DNA of 35,766 nt from an uncultured Bacteroidales bacterium. GTDB lineage: Bacteria > Bacteroidota > Bacteroidia > Bacteroidales > UBA932. Under the pieces are notes generated by a model. The model searched no databases. It was not told where the DNA came from and saw nothing but the letters and a program-made list of their open reading frames with translations. Positions 1 through 9,914 of this stretch are shown one piece after another (positions within the stretch are counted from its first letter, which is position 1; each line of letters opens with the position of its first letter). The stretch is from contig CAMBRR010000013.1 in NCBI GenBank assembly GCA_945870315.1, positions 1 to 35,766 on the forward strand, given 5' to 3'. A program made the position numbers and the translations under genes.

Positions 1-1887
1 GGAAGAAAGGTTCAGATCATTGACGACATTCTTTCCTTCTGGTGTATAGGCAAATGCCATTCTGTCAGCATACACCGACTCAGCAACCCTGCGGACCACC
101 TTCATCGAACTGTTCATCATATGGTTCTGCTCGGTGAAAGGTTCAGGAAGCACGCACAGAGCGGCAGGAAGCCACCTCTCCGGGAAAGCTCCATAATTGG
201 AGCCACCTTTGCGGTATGTATCTATTTCCGCCTGTATCTTATTGAGCATCATTTCCTTAGCCTCTCTGCTTTCTGGATCCAACCCCGGTTTCTCTGCTGC
301 GACATATGCCTTGAGATTGTCTTTATGAGGCACAACCAGAGCAATGGTGTAAGGATCCTGGCTATTGTGCAGAATGATATTCTCGATGTATTTCGAGTTC
401 TCACCAATGGACTCCTCTATCAGCTCAGGACTGTATTTCTCTCCGTCAGAAGAGATAAGAAGGCACTTGAAGCGGCCAACCACATAAAGGAAACGCTCAT
501 CACGCATATATCCCATATCCCCGGTATGAAGCCAGCCATCAACAACGGTTTCAGCAGTTGACTTCGGATTCTTCCAGTATCCGGCCATCACATTCTCACC
601 CTTGATACAGATTTCACCTCTCTGTCCAAATCCGAGTTCCTTGCCGTTGTCATCCAGAATCTTGATTTCCATCGGTTTGACGACACATCCCGAAGAACCT
701 AGTATATGGTGTTCGAATGAATTGGCGGAAATGATAGGAGTGGCTTCCGAAAGTCCATACCCTTGGAACATAGGGATGCCGATTGCATAATAATATCTCT
801 GGAGATCGATATCAAGAAGGGCACCACCTCCGACGAAGAACCTCATCCTGCCTCCGAGGGCTTCACGGACACTCTTGAAAACAAGCTTGTCGAAAAGAGA
901 AACAAAAGGCTTTCTCCAGAACGAAAGGCCAGCACCTTTATTGTATCCTTCCTTATTATATATAATGGCGTTCTTGAGAGCAAGATTGTAGAGTTTCTCC
1001 ACAAAAGGTCCCTTGGCCTTGACTCCTGCCTCGATGGTCTTCTTGAAACTCTTGGCAAGAGACGGAACGGAAAGCATAATGGTAGGACGGATAGCCTTGA
1101 TGGTTGAAGGGATGTTTCTCAGACTGTTACCTGGCACTGTGGCAAAAGAAGAGCCATAGGACATAAGGGTATAGAAACCGGCAACGTGGGCAAAACAATG
1201 GTCCAGAGGCAGAATGATGAGCATAACATCATCCTCGCGGCATCCTATAACGGAATGAGCCTGCTCCACATTGGCCGTATAGTTCCTATGGGTAAGGAGG
1301 ATTCCTTTCGGGTCTGCTGTGGTACCAGAAGTATAGCTGATGTTGGCATAATCATCCGGGCCGACAGATTTATACCTCTGCTGAAACATTTCAAAGTGTT
1401 CTTTCAGGAATTTATCACCCATCTCCATCAGGTCACCTATATAAATTTCATTCTCCTTCTGGTCCTTGACCTTGTCGAATATGATGACTTTTTCCACCAT
1501 AGGACATTCTGGAAGAATGGAGCGTATCTTCTGAAGTTGGGATGCGGAAGTGAACACATATTTGGAATCAGAGTGTTTAACCCTGAAAACCAAATCATTA
1601 GCCTCTTCAAGCTTAATAGACAGCGGAACATTGACACCACCTGCGTACAAAATTCCGAGTTCACCGATTACCCAGAGATTGCGTCCTTCCGAAAGAAACG
1701 AAACTTTTTCGCCCTTCTGAAAACCGAGAGACATCAGGCCTGCTCCGATGCGATATGCCTGTTCCTTGGTCTGTGTATAGTTTGTCTTTGTCCACTCATC
1801 GCCAACTTTCTCCCAAAGGAAGGTGTTGGACGAATACTTCGCTACATATTTTTCAACGAAGTCGATAATTGTCAGTCTTTCTGCCAT
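1..1887 (-). CDS. Long-chain acyl-CoA synthetase (AMP-binding, FadD15-like), 3' end cut by window edge
   Basis: Activates fatty acids to acyl-CoA through an acyl-adenylate, in the cytoplasm or at the inner membrane. The frame is open from the ATG at 1887 to base 1 (629 codons) with no stop, so only the extreme C-terminus is missing; the family is usually 600-640 residues. Visible motifs are the adenylate-forming P-loop YTSGTTADPKG (about 185-195), GYGLSEATP (about 376-384), GWLHTGD (about 451-457) and the hinge stretch GRFKCLLISSDGEKYSPE (from about 471), which resembles the FadD15-type Bacteroidetes enzymes. It lies 19 bp behind the deoxynucleoside kinase on the same strand, so the two are probably cotranscribed. 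The family is clear from the motifs; chain-length preference cannot be read from sequence. Confidence 0.9.
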   Translation of the reverse strand, partial: MAERLTIIDFVEKYVAKYSSNTFLWEKVGDEWTKTNYTQTKEQAYRIGAGLMSLGFQKGEKVSFLSEGRNLWVIGELGILYAGGVNVPLSIKLEEANDLVFRVKHSDSKYVFTSASQLQKIRSILPECPMVEKVIIFDKVKDQKENEIYIGDLMEMGDKFLKEHFEMFQQRYKSVGPDDYANISYTSGTTADPKGILLTHRNYTANVEQAHSVIGCREDDVMLIILPLDHCFAHVAGFYTLMSYGSSFATVPGNSLRNIPSTIKAIRPTIMLSVPSLAKSFKKTIEAGVKAKGPFVEKLYNLALKNAIIYNKEGYNKGAGLSFWRKPFVSLFDKLVFKSVREALGGRMRFFVGGGALLDIDLQRYYYAIGIPMFQGYGLSEATPIISANSFEHHILGSSGCVVKPMEIKILDDNGKELGFGQRGEICIKGENVMAGYWKNPKSTAETVVDGWLHTGDMGYMRDERFLYVVGRFKCLLISSDGEKYSPELIEESIGENSKYIENIILHNSQDPYTIALVVPHKDNLKAYVAAEKPGLDPESREAKEMMLNKIQAEIDTYRKGGSNYGAFPERWLPAALCVLPEPFTEQNHMMNSSMKVVRRVAESVYADRMAFAYTPEGKNVVNDLNLSS

Positions 1888-1906
1888 ATTGAATAATTAT
1901 TGCTGA

Positions 1907-2521
1907 TTACTTAAACAAGCCGAACAGTTCAGCGTCAATCTTGTCAGTCACTTCCTGAAAATCTTCAGGTCTGTTTTCAAATTTGATTCTGTCCACATCA
2001 AGCACAAGCAGTTTGTGCTTGTAGTCACGAATCCAGTTTTCATAACGTTCGTTGAGACCTGTGATATAATCAATCCTTATACTTTTCTCGTACTCCCTTC
2101 CCCTCTTTTGAATCTGACCTATAAGATTAGGGATGGAAGAGCGAAGATAAATCAAAAGATCCGGCGGATTGACCAGAGACATCATCAGGTCGAAAAGGTC
2201 GGAATAATTCTGGAAGTCCCTTGTGGACATCAGTCCCATTCCATGGAGGTTAGGAGCAAAAATCCTAGCATCCTCGTATATTGTCCTGTCCTGGATGATG
2301 ACATCATCAGTCTTGGAAATTTCAACGACATCCTTGAAACGTTTATTCAAGAAATACACCTGTAAATTAAAGGACCATCTTTCCATATCTTCATAGAAAT
2401 CAGCAAGATATGGGTTATAATCCACGGACTCGAACCTCGGAGTCCAGCCATAATGGGCAGCCAGCATCTTGGTCAAAGTTGTCTTTCCGCTGCCGATATT
2501 GCCTGCTATTGCAATGTGCAT
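1907..2521 (-). CDS. Deoxynucleoside kinase (dAK/dGK type)
   Basis: Phosphorylates deoxynucleosides to dNMPs in the salvage pathway. The 204-residue protein starts with an NMP-kinase-like P-loop, GNIGSGKT (7-14), has the DRTIYED motif (78-84; DRS in many relatives) and an arginine-rich lid, KRGREYEK (139-146). Length and motifs fit the bacterial deoxyadenosine/deoxyguanosine kinase family; substrate choice is not visible. I place the start at 2521, directly before the P-loop strand. An upstream in-frame start at 2650 would add 43 residues of non-family sequence and run through the divergent promoter region. The gene diverges from the metallo-hydrolase gene and lies 19 bp upstream of the acyl-CoA ligase. 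Confidence 0.9.
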   Translation of the reverse strand: MHIAIAGNIGSGKTTLTKMLAAHYGWTPRFESVDYNPYLADFYEDMERWSFNLQVYFLNKRFKDVVEISKTDDVIIQDRTIYEDARIFAPNLHGMGLMSTRDFQNYSDLFDLMMSLVNPPDLLIYLRSSIPNLIGQIQKRGREYEKSIRIDYITGLNERYENWIRDYKHKLLVLDVDRIKFENRPEDFQEVTDKIDAELFGLFK

Positions 2522-2560
2522 ATTTGTAGTTTTTATAAAAGTTTCCGTCCTTAGGAATAG

Positions 2561-2568
2561 CAAATTTA
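2561..2568 (-). promoter_or_regulatory. Candidate -7 box for deoxynucleoside kinase
   Basis: The minus strand reads TAAATTTG, a full match to the Bacteroidetes TAnnTTTG -7 box, 39 bp upstream of the kinase ATG. I see no convincing TTG -33 box at the usual distance, so support is the single box plus its position. Confidence 0.5.
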
Positions 2569-2581
2569 GTAACTCTTTTCG

Positions 2582-2589
2582 TATTTTTG
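2582..2589 (+). promoter_or_regulatory. Candidate -7 box for metallo-hydrolase/uvrA operon
   Basis: TATTTTTG matches TAnnTTTG and lies 32 bp upstream of the hydrolase ATG at 2622. It is separated by 13 bp from the oppositely oriented box of the kinase. No clear -33 element is visible. Confidence 0.5.
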
Positions 2590-2621
2590 TGAATTCTAAT
2601 ACATATTTTAATCTAACTTCT

Positions 2622-3293
2622 ATGGTGCACACAAAATTTTTCACCTTCAACCCGTTTCAAGAAAGATGCACAGTCGCCTGGGATGACTCTCTCGAAGGAG
2701 TCGTCGTGGACCCGGGATGCATGTCTTCTTCAGAAAAGGATGCTCTAAAACGATTCATCAGTGACAATGGGTTGAAAATCAGATATATAATGCTCACCCA
2801 CGCTCATTTTGACCATATATTCGGCCTGGAGGAGATAGCCCTGTGGCTGGGTGTTCCCGTCAAGATGTGTGAAAGGGATATTGTGATAATCAAGGAAGCC
2901 AATCCGCTGCTGTGCAAAGAGTTCGGATTGGAATGCCCCAATATTTCAGAACGTACAAAATTCGAATTCGTCTGCGAAGGAGACACAATCAAAGCTGGAG
3001 AACTGGAGTTTGAAGTTATCGAGACACCGGGACACACCCCGGGAGGACTTTGTTTTCTGGAAAGGAAGGAGAAATTGCTCCTGAGTGGAGACACTCTTTT
3101 CCAGGGTTCAATAGGCCGTACGGACAACAAGTGGGCCGACTACGATTTGATGATAGAGGGAATATTCCGCAAACTGATGATACTTGAGCCTGACATTCAG
3201 GTAATTCCAGGACACGGGCCAACAACAGACATCGCTTATGAAAGGATGACAAATCCGTTCCTGATGCCATTCAATGAAGCTTACGAAGAATGA
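2622..3293 (+). CDS. Metallo-beta-lactamase fold hydrolase (glyoxalase II/YcbL-like)
   Basis: A 223-residue binuclear-metal hydrolase. Metal-binding motifs are HAHFDH (60-65), TPGHTPGG (around H138), SGDTLF (with D157) and PGHG (H198), in the standard order for glyoxalase II-like enzymes. Its length matches the short YcbL/GloB-like group, which lacks the long C-terminal helical domain of classical glyoxalase II. The natural thioester or other substrate cannot be told. The start at 2622 is chosen because homology-like sequence (FFTFNPFQERC) begins here and a -7 box lies just upstream. Its stop overlaps the start of uvrA (ATGATG), implying translational coupling. Confidence 0.88.
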   Translation: MVHTKFFTFNPFQERCTVAWDDSLEGVVVDPGCMSSSEKDALKRFISDNGLKIRYIMLTHAHFDHIFGLEEIALWLGVPVKMCERDIVIIKEANPLLCKEFGLECPNISERTKFEFVCEGDTIKAGELEFEVIETPGHTPGGLCFLERKEKLLLSGDTLFQGSIGRTDNKWADYDLMIEGIFRKLMILEPDIQVIPGHGPTTDIAYERMTNPFLMPFNEAYEE

Positions 3294-6106
3294 TGCAAAA
3301 AGAAGAAGTAGACAAGGATTATATTGATATTCAGGGGGCAAGGGCCCATAACCTGAAAAATGTCAGTCTCTCGATCCCGAGGAATAAATTCGTGGTCATA
3401 ACCGGACTGAGCGGAAGCGGGAAGTCGTCTCTGGCCTTCGATACCATCTATGCGGAAGGTCAGAGAAGGTATATGGACACACTGGCTCCATACGCCAAGC
3501 AGTTTATGGGAATATTGGAAAAACCAGAAGTGGAATCGATTACCGGCCTGAGTCCCATCATCGCCATCGAACAGAAGACAACCGGCAACAACCCTCGTTC
3601 CACAGTCGGTACAATAACCGAAATATATGATTTCCTGAGGCTGCTATATGCCAGAGCCTCCACAGCCTACTCTCCTCACACTGGCAAACCGATGGTCCGA
3701 TATACAGACGGACAGATAGTTGATTTGATAATGGAGAAGTTTGCCGGAAGGAAATGCCTGCTCCTGTCACCTGTCGTCAGAGGAAGGAAGGGACACTACA
3801 AGGAACTGTTCGAACAGATGCGCAAGAGAGGGTATATGCAGGTAAGGGTTGACGGTGAAATATTAGAACTGTCTGATGTTCAATCCGTTGACAGATACAA
3901 GGCGCATTTTATCGAGCTGGTGGTGGACAAGTTGAAGCCATCTGAAAAAGATGAGAAGAGAATCAGAAACTCTGTAATGAGTGCGCTCTCGGTTGGAAAA
4001 GGTTCCCTGTCGGTGCTTGATTTGGAAACAAATAAGGTCAGTCATTATTCGAAACACCTGGTATGTCCCGACACGGGGTTATCATTGAGCGAACCGGCGC
4101 CTCATTCTTTTTCTTTCAACTCTCCGCAGGGTTATTGCCCGCACTGCAAGGGACTCGGACAGATTGTAGATGTAAATATGGACACCATCATTCCGGACAG
4201 GAGGGTTTCGATAGCGGAAGGCGGGATTGTCCCATTGGGCAAAATTCGTGAAACGAAAAAGTTCGACATAATCAGAGCCATCGCAAGAAAATATAATTTT
4301 TCCCTGTACGATGCCATCGAAGACGTGCCTGAAGAGGCCATATCGCTGATTGTGTTTGGTTCTGACGAACTTTTCAGGGTTGGCGAGGGGGCTATGTCGG
4401 AGATGGTTTCGTTCCCCGGAATCACAGATGACATCAGTGAAAAAATCACCTGTCCGGTATGTGGCGGAACAAGGCTTAACAAAGAAGTTAGCTATTTTCG
4501 CATCGACGGAAAAGCAATTTACGAAGTCGCTTCGATGGAAATCTGCGACCTCTTCGACTGGTTATGTTCGCTCGACAATGTTTTGGACAAGCGAGAAAGC
4601 CTGATTGCGAAAGACATACTCAAGGAACTGAAGGAAAGGGTTTCTTTCCTGCTGGACGTTGGCCTGGAATATCTTTCCCTGGACCGTGCAACTTCCTCAC
4701 TTTCTGGAGGTGAAAGTCAGAGAATAAGGCTGGCGACACAGATAGGTTCCAAACTAGTGAATGTACTTTATATTCTTGATGAACCGAGTATCGGTCTGCA
4801 TCAGAGAGACAACCGCAAACTGATAGCATCGCTAAAAAAACTTCGGGATGAGGGAAATTCCGTGATGGTGGTTGAACACGATGCCGAAACGATGCTCTCG
4901 TCCGACTGGCTGGTGGATGTGGGCCCAGGAGCAGGAAACAGAGGCGGGAACATATGCCTGAGTGCACCTACTGAACTGATTTTACATCCCGAAGCGCAGG
5001 ATGTGAATCCTGAAGACAGGTCCAGATGCATCATCGGCCAGTCCCTCACGCTGGACTACCTTCTTGGTAGAAAATCCCTCCAGGTGCCGTCTCAAAGGAG
5101 GTCCGGGAACGGGTTATACCTTGGAATCCGTGGTGCAAGAGGGAATAATCTGAAAAATGTGAGCGTTGATTTTCCTCTGGGAATATTCATCGGAATCAGT
5201 GGAGTAAGCGGCAGCGGCAAATCGTCTCTTATCAACGAAACACTTATGCCGGTATTGAAGAATAAGTTCTACAATGCCAAGATGCAGCCTCTCCCATACG
5301 ACGAAATCACGGGCATCGGAAACATAGACAAGCTCATAGAGATTGACCAAAGTCCCATCGGAAGGACACCCAGGAGCAATCCAGCTACATTCACCGGTGT
5401 ATTCAACGATATAAGAAGCCTTTTTGAGGCTACTCCTGACGCAAAAGTCCGTGGTTTCAAGGCGGGTCGCTTCTCGTTCAATGTCCCCGGAGGCCGGTGT
5501 GAAGAGTGCAAGGGAGCCGGAATCAAGGTCATAGAGATGAATTTCCTTCCTTCTGTCAATGTCGTATGCGAGGAGTGCCGCGGACAAAGGTACAGGAAGG
5601 ATACACTGGCTGTAAAATACAAAGGAAAGAACATCAATGATGTACTGGAAATGCCTATCAGTCAGGCATATGAATTTTTCAGCAACATTCCTTCGATTGC
5701 TCAGAAACTCAAGGCTCTGGTGGATGTTGGCCTGGGATATGTAAAACTGGGACAATCTGCAGTTACCCTTTCCGGAGGAGAAAGCCAAAGGATGAAACTG
5801 GCGGCGGAACTTGGCAAAAAGGATACAGGCAACACCTTATACATCCTTGACGAGCCGACCACAGGCCTTCATTTCGAAGATGTGAAGATACTTCTAGGGG
5901 TTCTGGACAGGCTGGTCAATCAAGGCAATACCGTAATAGTAATAGAACATAATCTGGATGTACTCAAAAGCGTTGACTATCTCTATGATATGGGGCCTGA
6001 CGGAGGAAAAGGCGGAGGAATGATTGTAGCAGAAGGTACTCCTGAGCAGATAGCTGACAATCCGGCATCCGTCACAGGACCTTTCCTGAAAGAAATACTT
6101 GGATAG
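3290..6106 (+). CDS. uvrA: Excinuclease ABC subunit A (UvrA)
   Basis: Damage-recognition ATPase of nucleotide excision repair, working as a dimer with UvrB. The 938-residue length is normal. Two ABC modules are complete: first Walker [10 protein letters not shown] (39-47), signature LSGGESQR near 470 and [11 protein letters not shown]; second Walker [10 protein letters not shown] near 637, signature near 826 and [10 protein letters not shown]. Zinc-binding cysteine pairs are seen near residue 283 (CPHC), near 390 (CPVC) and near 737 with its partner (CEEC/CEEC). The start ATG at 3290 overlaps the hydrolase stop by four bases; a second ATG follows at once and could equally be used. It is the middle gene of a plus-strand run of three. 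Confidence 0.98.
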   Translation: MMQKEEVDKDYIDIQGARAHNLKNVSLSIPRNKFVVITGLSGSGKSSLAFDTIYAEGQRRYMDTLAPYAKQFMGILEKPEVESITGLSPIIAIEQKTTGNNPRSTVGTITEIYDFLRLLYARASTAYSPHTGKPMVRYTDGQIVDLIMEKFAGRKCLLLSPVVRGRKGHYKELFEQMRKRGYMQVRVDGEILELSDVQSVDRYKAHFIELVVDKLKPSEKDEKRIRNSVMSALSVGKGSLSVLDLETNKVSHYSKHLVCPDTGLSLSEPAPHSFSFNSPQGYCPHCKGLGQIVDVNMDTIIPDRRVSIAEGGIVPLGKIRETKKFDIIRAIARKYNFSLYDAIEDVPEEAISLIVFGSDELFRVGEGAMSEMVSFPGITDDISEKITCPVCGGTRLNKEVSYFRIDGKAIYEVASMEICDLFDWLCSLDNVLDKRESLIAKDILKELKERVSFLLDVGLEYLSLDRATSSLSGGESQRIRLATQIGSKLVNVLYILDEPSIGLHQRDNRKLIASLKKLRDEGNSVMVVEHDAETMLSSDWLVDVGPGAGNRGGNICLSAPTELILHPEAQDVNPEDRSRCIIGQSLTLDYLLGRKSLQVPSQRRSGNGLYLGIRGARGNNLKNVSVDFPLGIFIGISGVSGSGKSSLINETLMPVLKNKFYNAKMQPLPYDEITGIGNIDKLIEIDQSPIGRTPRSNPATFTGVFNDIRSLFEATPDAKVRGFKAGRFSFNVPGGRCEECKGAGIKVIEMNFLPSVNVVCEECRGQRYRKDTLAVKYKGKNINDVLEMPISQAYEFFSNIPSIAQKLKALVDVGLGYVKLGQSAVTLSGGESQRMKLAAELGKKDTGNTLYILDEPTTGLHFEDVKILLGVLDRLVNQGNTVIVIEHNLDVLKSVDYLYDMGPDGGKGGGMIVAEGTPEQIADNPASVTGPFLKEILG

Positions 6107-6149
6107 AATAATCAAGGTATGATATAAGAATTTGAAGATTGAAGACAAT

Positions 6150-7841
6150 ATGGAAAAGATAACGATTTACTGTGAGAACGACACAAAGGAATACATTTTC
6201 GAAAGAGGTGCAACCTTGAAAGAGGTCAGGGATACCATTTTCCCTCAGGGTGGAGCCTTTTTGGCCGCGCTTGTGGACAATATGCTCAAAGAGCTTGAAT
6301 ATGAAGTGCTTGCATCTTCCAGCGTTAGATTTATAGGATATGAACATCCTGACGGAAGACGCACCTATGTCCGTTCTCTTTGCTTTGTATTGCAGAATGC
6401 AGTAAGCAAGATGTTCCCAGACAAGGTACTTGCAATAGACTATTCCCTGCCAAGCGGCTTGTACTGTGAATTGAGGGAACAGAAAAGCCATCCTGATGGA
6501 CGACCTGAAATTTTCTTTCTCACGGATGAAGCCATTGCTTCCATAAAGGAGAAAATGGATGATATGGTTGCTGCAGACCTTCCTTTCCACAAAACGAAAA
6601 TGACTTTCGAGCAGGCCAGCCCGTACTATGAGAAAAAACATCAAAATGAAAAAATCAGGCTGATGAAGTCTCTGGGACGATATTCATACAGCACATATAT
6701 TCTTGATGGACAGGTCGATACGTTCTATGGTCCGCTGGTTCCTTCGACAGGCTGTCTAACCACCTTCAATCTGTGCGGATTCAACGATGGATTCTGCCTA
6801 CAGTACCCTATGCTTGGACAAAGCGACAAGGTTGAGAAGATGAAGAGGCAGTCAAAGATCGCCACTGCCTTGAAATCGCATTCGGATTGGTGTGCACTTA
6901 TGGGAATACAGGGTGTGGGAACCCTCAACGATGTGGTCAAACACTCACGAATGACGGAACTGGTAAATCTTTGCGAAGCGCTCCACGAAAGGAAATATGC
7001 AGAAATAGCAAACAAGATATATGAAAGAAGGTCAGAAGTGAAAATTGTCTTCATTGCAGGACCTTCCAGCAGCGGAAAGACATCATCCTCAAAAAGACTT
7101 GCCATTCAGTGTCGTATTCTTGGCCTGAATCCTAAAGTTATTGAGTTGGACAACTATTTCGTAGACAGGGAAAGGACGCCGAAAGACGAGCAGGGCAACT
7201 ACGATTTCGAATCGCTTTATGCTATGGACCTTGACTTTCTTGGAAAGCAGTTGAACCAGCTGCTCGAAGGGAAGGAAATCGAGATACCAAAATTCAATTT
7301 CAAGGAAGGCAAGCGGAGTTTTGAGGGGAATTTTATGAAACTTGAGGAAAAAGACATCCTGATTATGGAGGGAATACACGCCCTTAATCCGGCAATGATA
7401 CCAAACGTGGATAACAGCCGGGTTTTCAGAGTGTATGCCTCAGCCCTCACATCTCTGTCAATTGACGAAAATAACAACATATCGACATCGGACAATCGAC
7501 TTTTGAGGAGGATAATCAGGGATAACCGCACAAGAGGCATTGTTCCAGAGGAGACCATAATAAGATGGAGCAGCGTAAGGCGTGGAGAGAACCGCAACAT
7601 CTTCCCATTCCAAGAGAATGCTGATGCAGTTTTCAATTCCGCCCACCTTTTTGAACTACCTGTTTTGAAGTACTACGCGGAACCTTTGTTAAGGCAGATT
7701 GCTCCAAATTCTCCTGCTTATCCGGAAGCTACAAGACTGCTGAAGTTCCTGGGATATATAGCGACTCCATCCAGAGATGACATCGAGGTTATACCCCCGA
7801 CTTCCATTATGAGAGAATTCATCGGAGGGCAAACTCTCTAA
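6150..7841 (+). CDS. Nucleoside (uridine-like) kinase with N-terminal TGS/ThrRS-like extension
   Basis: A 563-residue protein. The N-terminal part looks like a TGS-type beta-grasp domain followed by a ThrRS editing-like region, up to about residue 220. The C-terminal half is a P-loop phosphoribulokinase/uridine kinase domain with Walker A GPSSSGKTS (304-312), a VIELDNYF segment and IMEGIHALNP. This fused arrangement is known in Bacteroidetes and Firmicutes and is usually annotated nucleoside or uridine kinase; its true substrate is not settled by sequence. I use the ATG at 6150 because the conserved MEKITIYCEND begins there; an in-frame TTG at 6132 is possible. It lies 43 bp after uvrA and is followed by a hairpin-rich gap ending in a strong terminator. 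Confidence 0.88.
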   Translation: MEKITIYCENDTKEYIFERGATLKEVRDTIFPQGGAFLAALVDNMLKELEYEVLASSSVRFIGYEHPDGRRTYVRSLCFVLQNAVSKMFPDKVLAIDYSLPSGLYCELREQKSHPDGRPEIFFLTDEAIASIKEKMDDMVAADLPFHKTKMTFEQASPYYEKKHQNEKIRLMKSLGRYSYSTYILDGQVDTFYGPLVPSTGCLTTFNLCGFNDGFCLQYPMLGQSDKVEKMKRQSKIATALKSHSDWCALMGIQGVGTLNDVVKHSRMTELVNLCEALHERKYAEIANKIYERRSEVKIVFIAGPSSSGKTSSSKRLAIQCRILGLNPKVIELDNYFVDRERTPKDEQGNYDFESLYAMDLDFLGKQLNQLLEGKEIEIPKFNFKEGKRSFEGNFMKLEEKDILIMEGIHALNPAMIPNVDNSRVFRVYASALTSLSIDENNNISTSDNRLLRRIIRDNRTRGIVPEETIIRWSSVRRGENRNIFPFQENADAVFNSAHLFELPVLKYYAEPLLRQIAPNSPAYPEATRLLKFLGYIATPSRDDIEVIPPTSIMREFIGGQTL

Positions 7842-7980
7842 AATTCGGAAATCGGCCATAAAACAACGTGAATCAACAAAAACAACAACAAAAACAACAA
7901 AATATACAACCGCACAAAATTCATTTAAAGTCATATTTGCAGCGGTTAAGAATCTTATTCGTCTCTTTCTGTGAATTCTG

Positions 7981-8047
7981 ACATTTTTAAATGTGTGCAA
8001 TTCCAAAGTCGGAATTCGACAGAGAGGCCTCAACAATAAAATTGAGG
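7981..8047 (+). other. Hairpin cluster in convergent intergenic region (possible small RNA or structured 3' UTR)
   Basis: The 265-bp gap between the nucleoside kinase and lepA holds an A/C-rich tract (about 7866-7915) and then successive inverted repeats: ACATTT/AAATGT (7981-7994), AATTCC/GGAATT (7999-8016) and CCTCAA/TTGAGG (8028-8047, 8-nt loop), directly before the terminator at 8056-8084. I see no coding sequence or tRNA. A box one base off the -7 consensus (CATATTTG, 7932-7939) lies upstream on the plus strand without a -33. It could be a small RNA, a structured 3' UTR, or chance. Confidence 0.4.
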
Positions 8048-8055
8048 GACAAACA

Positions 8056-8084
8056 AAAAGGGAAGCCGTGACGGTTTCCCTTTT
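8056..8084 (-). terminator. Strong, probably bidirectional intrinsic terminator (lepA / nucleoside kinase)
   Basis: A 13-bp stem (one G-U pair) with a 3-nt loop: AAAAGGGAAGCCG pairs with CGGTTTCCCTTTT. On the minus strand it starts 23 bp after the lepA stop and is followed by TTTTTGTTTG-like sequence. On the plus strand it is followed by GTTTTATATTTAT, so it can serve both converging operons. Confidence 0.85.
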
Positions 8085-8106
8085 GTTTTATATTTATAAG
8101 ACCGGA

Positions 8107-9894
8107 TTAATCCAATTTGAGGACTGCCATAAAGGCGCTCTGCGGTACTTCAACCGTTCCTATCTGACGCATTCTTTTCTTTCCCTGTTTCTGCTTTTCG
8201 AGAAGCTTCCTTTTACGGGTAATATCTCCGCCATAGCATTTTGCTGTCACATCCTTCCTGACGGCCTTTACCGTTTCACGGGCTATGATTTTGGCCCCGA
8301 TTGCCGCCTGGATGGCTATATCGAACTGCTGACGCGGAATCAGTTCCTTGAGTTTCTCGCACATCTTGCGACCGAAATCGTAGGCGTGGTCGGCGTGGAT
8401 GAGGGTAGAAAGAGCATCTGCCGGGTCTCCGTTAAGAAGGATGTCCAGTTTGACAAGTCTGGCCTCCTTGAATCCTATGACGTGATAGTCAAAAGATGCA
8501 TAACCCTTGCTGATTGACTTCAATTTGTCATAGAAATCAAATACGATTTCAGAAAGAGGCATCTCATAAGTCAATTCAAGACGGTCAGAGGTCATATAGT
8601 GCTGATTGACCAAGACTCCCCTCTTGTCAAGGCAGAGTTTCATAATTGGCCCGTAAAAATCAGCTTTTGAAATAACCTGGGCCCTGATGTATGGTTCCTC
8701 AATATGGTCAATGAGGGTGGCAGGAGGAAGGCCTGACGGATTATGTACGTCCAGACATTCTCCCTGCGTCGTATAAACCTTGTAGGAAACATTGGGCACC
8801 GTGGTTATCACATCCATATTAAATTCCCGGAACAGCCTTTCCTGAACAATTTCCAGATGGAGCAGACCGAGGAAACCACAGCGGAAACCAAATCCCAAGG
8901 CAAGCGAAGACTCTGGCTCAAAGACAAAGGACGCATCATTGAGCTGGAATTTTTCAAGAGAAGCGCGAAGTTCCTCGTACTGGTCAGTCTCTACCGGATA
9001 CATACCGGCGAAAACCATAGGCTTCACCTCCTCGAATCCGGCAATTGCCTCACTGCAAGGCCTGTCAACGTGAGTGACCGTATCACCGACCTTCACCTCT
9101 ACAGCAGTCTTGATACCGGAAATAATATAACCCACACTGCCACAAGGTATTTCATCTCTAGGGCAAAGCTTCATCTTCAAGACACCGATTTCATCGGCCT
9201 CATATTCCTTGCCGGTATTGAAGAACTTGACCTTGTCGCCGGTCTTGATAGAGCCGTTCACCACTTTGAAATAGGCGATTATACCTCTGAACGGATTGAA
9301 TACCGAGTCAAAGATCAAAGCCTGGAGCGGAGCATCCGGATTGCCTTTCGGAGCCGGAACCCTTTCCACTATAGCATCCAGAATATCCCTTACGCCCTCT
9401 CCGGTCTTGCCTGAAGCGAGCAGGATATCCTCGCTCTTGCAACCAAGCAGGTCAACCACCTGATCTGTCACGACATCTACCATCGCGGATTCCACATCTA
9501 TCTTATTGAGCACAGGAATTATTTCAAGGTCGTGCTCTATGGCTAGATACAGGTTCGAAATTGTCTGGGCCTGAATTCCCTGGGTAGCATCCACAACAAG
9601 CAAAGCGCCTTCGCAGGAGGCGATTGCTCTGGAGACCTCATAGGAAAAGTCAACGTGACCAGGAGTGTCAATAAGATTCAACACATATTTCTGACCATTG
9701 TGGATGTAGTCCATCTGGATTGCATGGCTCTTGATAGTGATTCCCTTCTCTTTTTCAAGATCCATCGAGTCCAGAACCTGATTTTCCATATCCCTGGCAT
9801 TCAGAGTTTGGGTAATCTCCAACATCCTGTCGGCCAAGGTGCTCTTGCCGTGGTCTATATGTGCTATAATGCAAAAGTTTCGAGTATTGTTCAT
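8107..9894 (-). CDS. lepA: Elongation factor 4 (LepA) GTPase
   Basis: Ribosome-associated translational GTPase (EF4) linked to back-translocation and ribosome biogenesis. The full-length 595-residue protein begins [19 protein letters not shown], with G1 at 11-19, G3 DTPGH at 76-80 and G4 NKID near 130. The C-terminal LepA-specific domain is intact, with [13 protein letters not shown] and KRMRQIG near the end. The ATG at 9894 is 20 bp from a -7 box. It is a single-gene unit: divergent from transketolase at its start and ending at a strong terminator. Confidence 0.98.
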   Translation of the reverse strand: MNNTRNFCIIAHIDHGKSTLADRMLEITQTLNARDMENQVLDSMDLEKEKGITIKSHAIQMDYIHNGQKYVLNLIDTPGHVDFSYEVSRAIASCEGALLVVDATQGIQAQTISNLYLAIEHDLEIIPVLNKIDVESAMVDVVTDQVVDLLGCKSEDILLASGKTGEGVRDILDAIVERVPAPKGNPDAPLQALIFDSVFNPFRGIIAYFKVVNGSIKTGDKVKFFNTGKEYEADEIGVLKMKLCPRDEIPCGSVGYIISGIKTAVEVKVGDTVTHVDRPCSEAIAGFEEVKPMVFAGMYPVETDQYEELRASLEKFQLNDASFVFEPESSLALGFGFRCGFLGLLHLEIVQERLFREFNMDVITTVPNVSYKVYTTQGECLDVHNPSGLPPATLIDHIEEPYIRAQVISKADFYGPIMKLCLDKRGVLVNQHYMTSDRLELTYEMPLSEIVFDFYDKLKSISKGYASFDYHVIGFKEARLVKLDILLNGDPADALSTLIHADHAYDFGRKMCEKLKELIPRQQFDIAIQAAIGAKIIARETVKAVRKDVTAKCYGGDITRKRKLLEKQKQGKKRMRQIGTVEVPQSAFMAVLKLD

Positions 9895-9914
9895 TGTTCG
9901 TATCTATATCTCTG

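Noticed and set aside
1186..1896. Long plus-strand open frame (236 codons) opposite the acyl-CoA ligase
   Set aside because: The minus strand encodes clear adenylate-forming enzyme motifs throughout; the plus frame has no recognisable protein features.
2522..2650. 43-residue N-terminal extension of the deoxynucleoside kinase
   Set aside because: Runs through the divergent promoter region and precedes a P-loop strand that is normally at the N-terminus.
5114..5788. Minus-strand open frame of 224 codons inside uvrA
   Set aside because: Lies wholly antisense to the conserved second ABC module of UvrA and shows no family motifs.
7866..7915. A/C-rich repetitive stretch (AACAAA-like units) as a possible satellite or CRISPR-like repeat
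   Set aside because: Units are irregular, with no constant repeat/spacer structure; more likely simple low-complexity intergenic DNA.
8743..9414. Plus-strand open frame of 223 codons opposite lepA
   Set aside because: Antisense to conserved LepA domains; no motif of its own.
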